From: Lepidostoma basale
Taxonomy: Eukaryota > Arthropoda > Insecta > Trichoptera > Lepidostomatidae
Length of the DNA stretch: 64,000 bases
Direction of reading: 5' to 3'
NCBI GenBank assembly: GCA_022606425.2
Contig: JAHDVF020000880.1
Coordinates: 1,178,001 to 1,242,000, forward strand
The notes beneath the pieces are model-generated. The model was not told where the DNA came from. It was given only the letters and a program-made list of their open reading frames with translations, and did not search any database. Position 1 is the stretch's first letter. Each line of letters opens with the position of its first letter. A program made the translations under genes and the position numbers. Shown one piece after another: positions 1 through 9,469 of the stretch.

Positions 1-158
1 TCACTTCTTATATTTGCATTTGACACTCTATCATATACAAATATACTACACATTTGTCTAAGAGATCTAATTTCTACTACATTTATTTTTCTTTTATTCT
101 TCCTTTGCCATTTCCATTCTTCACTTCTATATAAAAGGGTGGGTACAAGAACATCATC
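1..158 (-). mobile_element. GTTA-tailed RTE-like LINE fragment
   Basis: Read on the minus strand this matches the C-terminal region of the window's commonest LINE family (the stretch encoding 'LPTLMYGSEAWNWQ' and 'RRMCG'). It is cut by the window edge and is heavily mutated, with no usable frame. Assignment rests on similarity to the longer copies at 11818-12505 and 57796-58650. Confidence 0.75.
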
Positions 159-668
159 GAGATCCACTCTGGATTCTAAAAACAAATAAATCATATTAAT
201 ATAAAATATTATATATTTTTTAATAATCAAACACCAAAAATATTGAATTAAGTTGAACTGATTTATGTCATCGTAAATCTGTAGATAAAAAAATTAATTA
301 ATTAAATTTTCAATAAATTGTGAAACCCTCCCAGGAACTTCCGAATTCAGAACATGTTTTATAATAAACAAAGATAATGATGGAAGAACAAAGCGCTCGT
401 CGACTTGGCCTCTCGTTCGCGCCACAATGAGCTCTACGGCACTAGTTAGAGGGGTTGGGTTTGACTGCTGCAATGTGGGTGAGACGGAGTTAAAAGTTTT
501 CAAACTAAAAGTTCCCTGTCGGTAGTGTATTTATGAAAAATCCTTTCTTGACAGTCCGTTGTTAAGACAGTGCGGTACATAGGCAAAGTTCCAAGTCCGA
601 GAGTTAGGATGGTTTTGGCAGGGTGACCATCATAAGAATACCTCTTGAGACTAGACTTTCAAATAAAA
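159..668. other. AT-rich spacer, nothing recognised
   Basis: Contains a short minus-strand open frame (294-503) with no recognisable motif. I see no repeat family from elsewhere in the window. Confidence 0.4.
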
Positions 669-670
669 TA

Positions 671-1293
671 CAGTAAAATCTCGATATAACGGACTAATTG
701 GGGGGAGGGGGTTTCCGTTAAAGCCGAAAGTCCGTTTTATGAAAATATGTTTAAAATATTTTTATTTTTTTAAATGTGTACACTTTATTTAGATCTAAAT
801 AAACACTAAGACATTCATCGTGAAGTGACATTGCTGTTTAATATCGACGTGCTTGCTTTCGGTAATCCTGCTTTTGAAAAAGGAATCAAATTTTGTGTGC
901 ACTTTTGAAGTTTGCTGTTTTTTATTAACCAACTCTCTAAAATTACAAAACATGCGAATAATATAGTTGAACTTCGTTATCTGATGAATAGTCAATTAAT
1001 AGTTATTAGATCGTCGAGATGTGATCTTACCACTGATAACTTAATTGTTGTCAGTAATGTTTCTCCTTCATCGCTATCATCACTTCCATCCTCGTCATTA
1101 TGTCTCAAATTCTAGTGCTAGATGTATGACGTGATTATCATGGCCGCTAAAATGGTTTACGTGCGACGACACTTGAATTTAAGCATGTATAATATTAACA
1201 GGACGCGTTTAATTTTTTTACATTTGACCGAATTTTTTGGCCGTTATATCTAAATTTCGTAAAATAGAGGTCCGTTATATCAAGGTTTGACTG
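671..1293 (-). mobile_element. pogo/Tigger-like DNA transposon relic
   Basis: The ends are inverted repeats: CAGTAAAATCTCGATATAAC on the left, and on the right the reverse complement of CAGTCAAACCTTGATATAAC. A TA dinucleotide duplication sits at 669-670 and 1294-1295, as expected for the Tc1/mariner/pogo superfamily. The minus strand holds what looks like the end of a pogo transposase: an acidic stretch (EDGSDDSDEGE) and, further on, 'TKFDSFFKS', similar to the C-terminal tail of Tigger proteins. The catalytic domain is absent. Terminal-repeat type and target site support the class; the protein match is weaker. Confidence 0.72.
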
Positions 1294-1344
1294 TACTGTA
1301 TTCTCAATTTACCCAAGGAAAACTTTCACACGGCAGACAGAGGA

Positions 1345-1562
1345 AATGTATTTATTCCTGACATACTTTTTTCATTTACTCTACATTAATACATCGTGTT
1401 ATGCACGCGTGTCGATTCTCCGTCTCCTTACGTGGTCGACATTTAATATTTGATTGATTTGATTATGTCACGTTTTCTTCGGCCTTCCTCTCTTTCTTTT
1501 TCCGTATTCTTCGTTAAAATGTACTTTTTTTTACCATGTTTACTTCACTCACGTGTTTTCCC
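1345..1562 (-). mobile_element. RTE-like LINE 3' fragment
   Basis: The minus strand corresponds to the 3' end of the GTTA-tailed family (region encoding 'NVGHVRSQRNRRACMTRCMNVEE'). It lacks the terminal GTTA tail and is separated from the next copy (1749-2195) by about 190 bases. Confidence 0.75.
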
Positions 1563-1748
1563 CTAAAAGCAAACCTCCAAAGGACGATATTAATTAAAGC
1601 AAACCTCCAAAGGACGTTAATGTCTGGAAAGGACTTCAGAGGATGGCCTAGTTTGATAACAGCCGATAGTGCAATCGACTTGTTTTTATCTTCTCTAAAT
1701 CTGTAAAAAATAGCAAAAGCTTTGTAGACGCACATATAAAAATATAAA
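1563..1748. repeat. short direct duplication and spacer
   Basis: The 21-base string AAAGCAAACCTCCAAAGGAC(G) occurs twice, at about 1566 and 1597, 31 bases apart. The rest of the interval shows nothing recognisable. Confidence 0.5.
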
Positions 1749-2195
1749 TTAACTAACTAACCAAGTAATACGTCGTCTCCCCGAACGGATGAATGGTCTG
1801 ACATACTTATCACTCTTCCTCAAAATTTATACATCGTGTCTTGCACGCACGTCTATTTCTCCGACTCCTCACGCGGCGGATATTATTATATATTATATTT
1901 TCTTTTTTTGACAGTGCCTCATTTTTCTCGGTTTTCATCTATTTTAGTTACGTTTACATCGTTAACATATTCTTATATTACCATTCTTACTTCATTCTTT
2001 ATTTCCATGTGTTTTAACCATCTTAAAGATCCTATTATTATTTTGTTCATTAGATTTTAATTTGCATTGCATTTTTTTATTATATTTTCATTCGATACTC
2101 TATAATATATAGATTATCAACACATTTCTACTGCATTTATTCTACTTTCATCCTTCTTTTCCAGTTCCATACTTTATATCCATACAGTACTATCA
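1749..2195 (-). mobile_element. RTE-like LINE 3' end with tail
   Basis: Starts on the plus strand with the antisense tail AACTAACTAACC and runs through the C-terminal coding region to the 'SEAWNWQ' part. Many substitutions and small indels leave no open frame. The (GTTA)n tail marks the true 3' end; the 5' side is truncated, as is usual for target-primed reverse transcription. Confidence 0.8.
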
Positions 2196-2736
2196 TTTTT
2201 GTAATTTTGTAACACAAAACACAAGTATTATGTTTCAAAGTTAAAAAATATTGTTTAACCATGTAATCAATCAATAAAATATGAAAAATATGATTGTTTC
2301 AAATAGATGGTCACCCTATTTCTGAAAAGGGCGGGAGAGTTCCGTGAGACGTGATTAGGGTTTGCGGAAGAGCTCTATCCCAAGTTTTTCTACATTTTGT
2401 AACGCAATGGTGTAAACAATCCGCGATTTTCAACTTTTAATGAAGATAGTTGGAAAAGTGATTTCTCTACTTGTTATCAAACTTTATCCCGTAAACTACT
2501 AATTTGCTTTTTGGACTCTTGTACTTAATTACATTCAGTCTACGTCCTCGCTTGACATTTGTACACCCTGGTGTAAGAAATGTATAATAATAACCTTAAC
2601 CAAAGATGAGAATACATAATGGGGTTATTTTGGCAATGCCATGTATGTATGGAAGTTAAGTAGTATAAAATAAAATGTGCAGAAACAAAAACACAAAGAT
2701 ACACAAAGCTAATAGAAATCCAATTAATATTTTGAT
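2196..2736. other. AT-rich spacer, nothing recognised
   Basis: No reading frame, repeat family or inverted repeat was recognised in this interval. Confidence 0.4.
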
Positions 2737-2740
2737 AATA

Positions 2741-3194
2741 CAGGCTGCGGCAACATAACTTCCTTTTCTGTTACGGGATGGCTGTTTTGAGGGAACACTT
2801 CCCAGAGCGCTTCATCTCAATTAGGGGCGATTTGAAGTGGCCGGCCCGCTCTCCCGATTTGTCCCCTTGAGATTTTTTTCTATGGGGTTTATTGTAATCC
2901 TGTGTTTATGTAAACCGTTCAGGGACCCTAAAAGATTTGAAGACCAACATCCAGGAAGAAATTGCTAAGATAACGCCTGATATGCTGGCAAGAGTCATGA
3001 CAAAACGCCAGAAATCGGTTTACTCAGTGTATGGAGAATGGAGAACGTCACCTATCTGATTTCATCTTCAAAAACTAAGTAAAATGAAACTTTAAGTATG
3101 TGCCTACATTATATTAAACAAATAAAAAAAAAAAAAATTTATACACTGAGTTTTATCAAGTTTAGAAAAAAGGAAGTTATGCTGTCGCACCCTG
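2741..3194 (+). mobile_element. internally deleted DDE transposon
   Basis: Bounded by imperfect inverted repeats: CAGGCTGCGGCAACATAACT on the left, and the reverse complement of CAGGGTGCGACAGCATAACT on the right. The same four bases, AATA, flank both sides (2737-2740, 3195-3198). Inside is the C-terminal third of a transposase: 'HFPERFISIRGDLKWPARSPDLSP', then a stop, then 'DFFLWGLL', followed by 'LKDLKTNIQEEIAKITPDMLARVM'. The SPDLSPxDFFLWG stretch is the third catalytic aspartate region of IS630/Tc1/mariner-type enzymes; a TGA replaces the residue just before that aspartate. The N-terminal two thirds are missing, so this copy is non-autonomous. Confidence 0.75.
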
Positions 3195-3202
3195 AATAAT
3201 AT

Positions 3203-3333
3203 CAACCCATCACACCGCGTCTCCCGAGGGGGCGAAAAGAGAAGGATGGAGTGTCGCATCGGTTAAAGTGTGGCAGTCCATTCTTTCTGCCAACCCCTTC
3301 GAGGAGACGGCGTGATGGTTAGTTAGTTAGTTT
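3203..3333 (+). mobile_element. foldback RTE-tail element, copy 1
   Basis: The right half (3270-3333) is the RTE-like 3' terminus (GTGTGGCAGTCCATTC through the GTTA tail). The left half (3205-3258) is an imperfect reverse complement of that same sequence, beginning CCATCACACCGCGTC, so the whole element folds back around the short loop GGTTAAA. It sits eight bases from the right end of the DDE element. Three other copies (40115, 40369, 26369) share the same joint, so it moves as one unit. Confidence 0.72.
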
Positions 3334-3364
3334 AAAGTAATGTCTTTGTGTGTATATGTTGATC

Positions 3365-3736
3365 ATTTCGCGCCGCAATCTTTTCTTACCTACGGCACAC
3401 AAAAGTTCTTCCTAGAATTCGCCGGTACATCAAAAGCTAAAATTCAGTCTGTACGTGGGCGTTAATCAGACCAGGAAACATTGGTGACCTTTTTTAGCTC
3501 ATTCAGCTTTTTCCTAAAAATCTGACGGGATCTATATATTTTTTTTGACAAAAGATCGAACGTCCGATTTTTACGAATGAGCTAAAAATAGGTAACCAAC
3601 GTCTCCTGAGCTGATTAACGAAAAACTCGAGTCTTTCGCAATTCACGACTTCCGACTAAAACTTAATATTTTTTCATTATGTATTTGACCGCGGCACGCC
3701 TGCATCCGGCTCACGGCACACTGGTTGCGGAGCACT
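3365..3736. mobile_element. probable hAT-like foldback element
   Basis: The right end, read on the minus strand, is CAGTGCTCCGCAACCAGTGT, which resembles hAT terminal inverted repeats, followed by subterminal GTGCCG repeats. Internally, CGTTAATCAG... (about 3460) and ...GCTGATTAACG (about 3610) form a long imperfect inverted repeat that includes TAGCTCATTC / GAATGAGCTA. No transposase and no clear 8-bp target duplication were found; the left border is approximate. Confidence 0.45.
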
Positions 3737-3739
3737 GAT

Positions 3740-4095
3740 CTAGCACAGTAATACAATGAGATTTAATAGTTAAAACGCGATATGATATTAATTGGTAAAA
3801 AATCTGGTTATGCAGTGGGAAGAGCAATCAAACTGCTAAACATGATAGCTTCGGAGATCGACGTTTTTCATATTAGAGAAAGTACGTTCAGGAGACAAAT
3901 ACTTTTGACTCTAGAATGTATCTTGTATTCCTAATGTCGATCCATCCCTCATGCGTTCCTGGTAATAGAGTGTTTATTATATTTTACATATTCTCAATAG
4001 ATGCCTAAAACTTTATTTTTGTATACAACAGGTATTTTTGAATACAATCAAAATATACGAGTACCATTTGTTTTTAACTATTATACTGATTTTTA
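3740..4095. other. AT-rich spacer, nothing recognised
   Basis: No frame, repeat or inverted repeat recognised. Confidence 0.4.
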
Positions 4096-4097
4096 TG

Positions 4098-4255
4098 AGA
4101 TGTGATTGATAGCTAATATATCGCCGTTTTATTGTCACGTGAATTCTACACCAGACCAAATACAGTGTGACAATCATACTGTCATCACTGAGAATCGAAC
4201 CCGGGACCATTGGTATGATAGTCGGAGCTCTTACCACTCTGCTACGAAGGTCGTC
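4098..4255 (-). mobile_element. tRNA-derived SINE, copy S1
   Basis: On the minus strand it begins GACGACCTTCGTAGCAGAGT (A-box region) and continues with a GGTCCCGGGTTCGATTCTC B-box, then a conserved body (GACAATAAAACGGCGATATA) and CATCTCATAAA. The pol III box spacing and resemblance to the other six copies define the family. Confidence 0.8.
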
Positions 4256-4479
4256 AATGTTTTTTTAAAAATATATTTTACGAACATAAACTGAGTTGAT
4301 TTGATTTTATCTGATTTTATTACACAAAACCACAACATTTTAACAAATGAAACAATTAGCTAAAGCATTTTTTATTATCATTGTTGATATGTTTTGGAGC
4401 TAATTAATCTTTAGTATAAACACGGTTTATTTAATACTAAAAATTCACATTATTTAATTTGTTGTTAAATAGTTAGATA

Positions 4480-4716
4480 ATACCTTGTTTTGGTGGAAGC
4501 AATTTGATATTTCAACATTTTAAACTATTTAATTAAAACACTGTTATATAAAAACACAATTGATTTAATTTCTTTAAAATTGTCGATGTGTTGATTGAAA
4601 CACCCGATGACTCTAACATTCGTTAGCGCAACAGCTGTCTTGACAATTTAATAGAAATTAAATAAATTGTGATACAAACAGTGTTTCAATTAAACAGTGT
4701 ATAAAATAAAACATTG
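4480..4716 (+). mobile_element. hammerhead foldback family B, copy 1
   Basis: Palindromic arms: TTGTTTTGGTGGAAGC... and AACACTGTTATATAAAAACAC on the left; GTGATACAAACAGTGTTT on the right. Between them is a worn hammerhead-like core: CCGATGA (4608-4614), helix II TCTAAC/GTTAGC, GCAAC in place of GAAAC, then AGCTGTC. Five of six helix II pairs are retained even though the bases differ from other copies. Confidence 0.6.
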
Positions 4717-4719
4717 AGT

Positions 4720-5570
4720 AATAAATTAATTATGGTATAGCAGATATGAATGATTTAATGGGAGATCTAAGAGATTAATAACTTTTTATATTTTTTTATG
4801 TGACAAGTTTTTCTCTGTGAGTTTTCTTGTCAAAACAATTCCACCAACTTTTCACCGCTATCTCGGCTCGTTAACAAAACCTTTGTGTGAAATAATGTAT
4901 TTTTTAAAGTTAATGTCGTTTCTCGCCTTCCGACTTCACTTCATAAAGGGGAAGGATGAGTAATATTAAACCGCAATTGCGAGAGAAACCGAAAAGTCCA
5001 CAATACAACTATGATCCCCGAGATGTCTTTTGTTATTCATATTCCGTAATCCTTCGCCTTGCTTTCGTGAACTGAGACTTCTTTCGGGAATAATATTTCT
5101 CAAGTGTCCCGTTCTTGCGTTTTAGAATAAAATCCAGTACTTAGCTGTGCTGTGAACGTACCCTTTTTTACGAAACATGGCGGGTTCGCTAATCCGGAAA
5201 TGAATAACGAAAACAAAATGGCAGAAAGCCTTTTCTATTTAAATAAGTAAGGAAGTGGCATCCGGGACAAGAATAAGCGATGAATCGATTAATAAGTCGT
5301 CGCTTTATTTACTACCCCAATTCCGTTAGAATTAACACTGAATATCTACTAAAAATATACTGTTAAATTCTTTATTTGAAAATCTTCTGATGCATCTACT
5401 TTGGTATATATGGTATATTCTCGAGAGAGTAGCGAGATTCATTTTATACTTAGAATTTTATACTGTAAGATTAAAAAAAAAATTTGAAAATCTATCATTT
5501 AAACCCTTTTTAGCGCCATCTCTTGGTGACGTACACTACAAACAATAAAACATTTGCCTAATAAAAAGGG
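4720..5570. other. unique AT-rich spacer
   Basis: No element family from elsewhere in the window recurs here and there is no supported reading frame. Composition is mixed, with moderate-GC patches around 4915-5060 and 5160-5280. It could be host intergenic sequence. Confidence 0.35.
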
Positions 5571-5572
5571 GT

Positions 5573-5842
5573 TCACATTGTCTTTTGAAGAAAGATTGCA
5601 TTTTCACAACACTTTTTTATACCTTTCACAAACATATTTCGGGACACAGACTTCACTTCTTTAGTGTATGAGTTTTAATTTAATTTTTAATTTTAAAGTT
5701 AAAATTCAAACACTGAAAAAGGGAAGTCTGTATCCCGAAATATGTTTGTGAAATGTGCAAAAAAGTGTTGTCAAAATACAACCTTTTCAAAAAGTTATTC
5801 AAATGTGAATCCACAACACAAAGTGTTGGCGAATATAGAAGA
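5573..5842. mobile_element. hammerhead foldback family D, copy 1
   Basis: Inverted arms about 120 bases long: TTTCACAAACATATTTCGGG on the left, CCCGAAATATGTTTGTGAAA on the right, extending to an outer CATTGTCTTTTGAAG... / ...TTTTCAAAAAGTTATTC. The plus-strand core reads CTGAAAA (5712-5718), GGG/CCC helix II, then GAAATATGTTT (5737-5747). The minus-strand core has CTAAAGA. Two other copies (29008, 49628) share arms and borders. Confidence 0.65.
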
Positions 5843-6540
5843 AAAAAATATTTGTCTGTCTAAGGATTAATTTATATTCATTTTAAAAGTACCTTATATC
5901 TCGGTCCATATGATATCCATTTTTCATATCTTTGCCAAAGTATTATAATACAAGTTTAAATAAACAAGGAAAATTTCGTCGAAATCGGTTCAGTATCTGT
6001 CAAATCTATCGGTCCTATAGTCACGAACATTGCTTTTTTTTATCATAAAAATGAAGCTAATCAATTCCCTAATGTGCTCGTTTCAACGTGATGCATGCAA
6101 TAACGTGGTAAAATGATTTTTCGTACAAATTGACACCGCACCGTGTGCTCATGTACGTATAAATTCAGATCGGAGAATGCGAAATGACGTTGGATTTCGA
6201 TTATGCCCGAATCACCTACGGATATTGCTTCGCAGATAGGTTTGGTCGGCGGGTCCTGTCGGATGATAGCAGTTGCTGGATGGAGACGGTAGTTATAGTA
6301 TAGTGAGGGGAGGGCGTTGGAAATGTCGGAGAAGGGGTAGGGGGGCGCAGTTAATATAATATCGACAGCGACGTAGGCATCCAGAAGCCCAAATTCCAAA
6401 ATAGTGTTGTATTGAAATTTATTCAGACGTTTCGTTCGTATTACGATCGCGGGAGATGAATAAATTGATTTTGATACATATTAGAATACGTAGAATTATA
6501 ATACTCGTACGTCGAATGAAAATACGAGTATAAGATATGA
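5843..6540. other. spacer with an unassigned 112-codon frame
   Basis: A minus-strand open frame at 6061-6399 encodes 112 residues rich in Tyr, Pro and Ile. It matches no family I recognise, has no signal peptide or repeat, and is not duplicated here; I do not call it a gene. The interval also contains a 'GTCGAAATCGGTTCAG' motif near 5976 of the kind seen in insect repeats. Confidence 0.35.
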
Positions 6541-6786
6541 ATGCGGTGCGAATAAAAGTGTTATGAGAATAATAATGAAAGGTTTTCTAGCTCCGTTCAC
6601 CTTCTTCACCATTCTGTCTTCACTCATTCTTTCCATGTGTCCAAACTATCTTGATCATCGTCCGGACCGGAAGAGTTTCATATACTCAAGTGGAATCGAG
6701 AGAAGTATGTCAGGACAGAACAGTGTGGATGTCCATTCTTTCTGCTTACCCCTCCGGAGAGACGGCGCGATGGTTAGCTGGTTATA
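6541..6786 (+). mobile_element. RTE-like LINE fragment with inverted middle
   Basis: Three pieces of the GTTA-tailed family: 6541-6588 is plus-strand (region 'CGANDGVMNKIMKG'), 6588-6655 is minus-strand (reverse of the 'WFGHMERMNEER' region), and 6656-6786 is plus-strand again and ends in the tail (GATGGTTAGCTGGTTA). The middle part is inverted relative to its neighbours. Confidence 0.72.
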
Positions 6787-6789
6787 ATA

Positions 6790-7345
6790 AAAGGTTCTTT
6801 AATTTGGTTTAGACTCATGGTAAGAATGCAAGAAGAAAGATTAGTAAAATAGTTTATATAATATGTTAACGATGTCAACGGAACCAGAAATCAAAGAAGA
6901 CCAAGGAAAACGTAGCACGATCAAATAAATTGAATTGCCGATATTCGTGGCAGAGTGGTAAGAGCTCGGACTTCCATACCGAATTCTCGGCGATGGCAGT
7001 GTGATTGTCAACACTGTCTTTGATCTGGTGTAGAATTCACATGTCAATAAAATGGCGATAGATTGGCTACCTATCACATGTCACGAGAATCATCAATATA
7101 ATAGCTAAAAATAATGTGTATACGGTTATTGGGTTCAAACGACCTGTTGTATACAAGAAAAAAAAATAATAAAAAAAATGCAATGTCGGCCGTTTGATGA
7201 GTCGGATAAATGGACGTGCGTTCATTACCCGATGCATGAATGTTGAGGAATCGAGAGAAGACTGTCTGGAAAGAAAAGTGTGGCAGTCCATTATTTTTGT
7301 CTACCCCTTCGGGGAGACGGCGTGACGGTTAGTTAGTTAGTTTAA
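6790..7345 (+). mobile_element. RTE-like LINE 3' end split by a SINE
   Basis: Plus-strand fragment encoding remnants of 'MVRMQEERLVK', 'NDVNGTRNQRRPRKT' and, after the SINE, 'NVGR...MNVEESRED'. It ends CCCCTTCGGGGAGACGGCGT and a triple GTTA tail at about 7345. The SINE S2 interrupts it at 6936-7179, so the LINE inserted first. Confidence 0.8.
6936..7179 (+). mobile_element. tRNA-derived SINE, copy S2
   Basis: Starts near TTCGTGGCAGAGTGGTAAGA (tRNA-like A box, 6945-6964). The B box is partly decayed (ATTCTCGGCGATGG). Body includes TCAATAAAATGGCGATAGAT and CTATCACATGTCACGAGAAT, and it finishes in an A-rich tail (about 7156-7179). It is nested in the RTE-like copy at 6790-7345. Confidence 0.8.
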
Positions 7346-7375
7346 AAATTATTATTTTCTTATACTTTACTCATA

Positions 7376-7730
7376 TTCAAAATCTATTGGCCCCAAACAG
7401 TGTCAAATGCCGTTCTCTGGACCATGGCAGGCGAAAAGCCAATTAGAGAACAAGTCGCTAGGCGCAAGTGGCAGTGGATCGGTCACACTCTGAGACGGAA
7501 CCCAGCCTGCATCGCTCAGGGCGCACTAGACTGGTCCCCTATGGGGGGAAAGAGAAAGCGAGGCAGACCTAGAGCCACCTGGCGAAGAGCCCTGCAGGAC
7601 GAGGTTAAGGCAGCAGGTCTCACTTGGGACGATGTTAAGCATCAGGCATGCGATAGAGTCGGGTGGAGAAGATTCCTTGAGGCCCTATGCACCACGGAGG
7701 TGTGACAGGACAAAAAGAGAGAGAAGAGAG
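7376..7730 (+). mobile_element. LINE-X 3' end, recent insertion with 14-bp duplication
   Basis: A 5'-truncated non-LTR retrotransposon copy flanked by perfect direct repeats ATACTTTACTCATA (7362-7375 and 7731-7744), the mark of target-primed reverse transcription. The 3' tail is a run of GAGA/AAAAAGAGAG. The frame ending at 7705 is intact (see next entry). The clean duplication and open frame make this one of the youngest insertions in the window. Confidence 0.85.
7388..7705 (+). pseudogene. LINE-X ORF2 C-terminal segment
   Basis: Encodes about 105 residues with 'RRKWQWIGHTLRRNPACIAQGALDW', 'KRKRGRPRATWRRALQDEVKAAGLTWDDVK' and 'RFLEALCTTEV' before a natural TGA. This is the region after the reverse-transcriptase domain in RTE-like LINE proteins: K/R-W-x-W-x-GH and RGRPRxTWRR motifs are standard there. 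The RT and endonuclease domains are missing by 5' truncation, so it cannot encode an active enzyme. A second, more mutated copy is at 47812-48125. Confidence 0.75.
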
Positions 7731-7784
7731 ATACTTTACTCATAAGCTAAATTCGATAGTTGAAGAATATTCAATGAAAAATAT

Positions 7785-8110
7785 ATTTATTATATTCTGC
7801 CCCTCTGTCTCTTTTTCTTCCTCTCATTCATGTAGATCTAGCGATCTTTTTAGACAGAATATAAAATTTAGTACTATGATGAAGACGTCAAGCTTTTTCT
7901 TTATCTCTTTGGTGGACATCCCGGTGGTCGACAGCCCTCTGGAGTCTCATGCATTACGATCAATCCTTTTGGTGTCCTCCCTCCAGAATTGTCTTATATG
8001 CCTACTCGATAGGTCGAAATGTTTTCATACCCGCTGTTCTTAGGAGATGTTTGGTTCTTACGGTGTCTGCTCTTGCTTCTTGCTGATGCATGTATTATAG
8101 ATTCTTCCCT
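7785..8110 (-). mobile_element. LINE-V 3' fragment
   Basis: Minus-strand relic of a LINE whose C-terminal region reads like 'RPAEIKTLRPI...RRRFWRDHIERMDQ...MRENPEGHRPPGWPTKRW' in the better copy at 44338-44725. Recognisable plus-strand landmarks are GGTGGTCGACAGCCCTCTGG and TCTGGAGTCTCATGCATTAC. Frame is lost. Confidence 0.65.
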
Positions 8111-8399
8111 CCCTATCTATTTTATATAATTTTTGTAAGATTTTAATTCTCATGACGATGAAAGCTGTTAACTTTCAAAACATGGTGAGAAGAATGTACA
8201 AAAAGTGGAAAATACAGTGTTTTAATTCAAATGTTTATCAATATTATGAAATTCTACGGTGTTATCGCCATAAGCTTATAAGAAAGATTTAATATGAATT
8301 ATTAAATATCTGCATTTTTATTACTTATAAAAAAGAATTAATGATTATTAGAGCTAAACAACAACAATTTGTATCATATTATTGTTGTATTGGTTTCAT

Positions 8400-8556
8400 G
8401 ACAAGTGATGCTTAGCTAATCTTTCGCCATTTTATTGTCGCATGAATACTTCACCAGACCAAATACAGTGTGACGATCTCACTACCATCGCCAGGAATCG
8501 AATTCGATACATTCGATGAGGTAGTCACAGCTCTTGCCACTCTGTTTTCGTAACAG
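8400..8556 (-). mobile_element. tRNA-derived SINE, copy S3
   Basis: Minus-strand copy of the SINE family: landmarks on the plus strand are CATGACAAGTGATGCTTAGC, CACCAGACCAAATACAGTGT and AGCTCTTGCCACTCTG. The B box is altered (CAGGAATCGAATTCGATAC). Confidence 0.75.
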
Positions 8557-8743
8557 GAGAGTAATTAAGTTAGCTCTTTGCATTATTTCACAATGTCTAT
8601 TTTAATCTATTAGTCTGTTTTTGTGACTACTCTAAATATTGTATATTGCGACATTAAGTTCAAGTATAACGTACATTTAAACAAAACTAAAAGTAAGAAT
8701 GAATGTAAAAAAAAAAAGTTTTTACAAACGAAGATTACGAGTA

Positions 8744-9466
8744 CAGTAGAACCTGGATATTTTGAATCTGGTTAATTGGAAAAACTCTATAATTGGCAGA
8801 AATGTTCAGGTCCCACCCCTTTGGAGCACTAAAATCTCTTTGATTGGAAAAAATAAACCTATTTAATTGAACTCCACATTCGGGCCCTAAACTTCTGTAA
8901 TTGGATAGCACTGCCTTCTTGACCTCTGTAATTGGCCGGAGAGTACCTCTGAAATTGGAGAGCATTGCTTTTTCGACCTCTTTAATTGGAGAGCACTGCC
9001 TTCTCGATCTCTGTAAACTGCCAACTCCTCTGTATTTGTTCTGTAATCATCGAAGGTGGTCCATTTAGATCGCAATGTTTCACATACGTAAATAAAACGG
9101 CCTTGATTTGAGCTCGAAGCTAAAACTAATCCAAGAACTTGACGCCGGTAAGTCTCGCGAAGAGCTGGACAACATTTTTAGCTTGTGAAACAGGCCATAT
9201 AACTGATTTTTTCAAACCACAATAATCAAAGTTATTGTTTGTATGTGTGTGCACGTATGTACAATTACAATTTACATATTTAATGTTTATTGATTGTTTT
9301 ATGCATCAAACCATTTGCTTTTCTGTTAATGTGGTCACAAAACCTAGTTAAAAAACCAAAGCACAATCTGGACCTGGATACATGAAAAATCAGATAATTA
9401 AAAAATCTGGTTAATTGACCATCGTAGGCCTGGTACCTTGGAATGCCAATTATCCAGATTCTACTG
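8744..9466 (+). mobile_element. pogo/Tigger-like element with internal minisatellite
   Basis: Ends are inverted repeats beginning CAGTAGAACCTGGATA (left) and CAGTAGAATCTGGATAAT (right, minus strand), with TA at 8742-8743 and 9467-9468. From 8880 to 9020 a degenerate unit of about 35-40 bases (…TAATTGGAGAGCACTGCCTT…) is repeated four times, built from the subterminal ATTGG motif. At 9098-9187 a short relic encodes 'DLSSKLKLIQELDAGKSREELDN', matching the N-terminal helix-turn-helix of pogo/CENP-B type transposases. No catalytic domain remains. Confidence 0.8.
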
Positions 9467-9469
9467 TAT

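Noticed and set aside
6061..6399. 112-codon minus-strand open frame
   Set aside because: No recognisable domain, no repeat partner and no start or splice context; could be chance in a GC-balanced patch.
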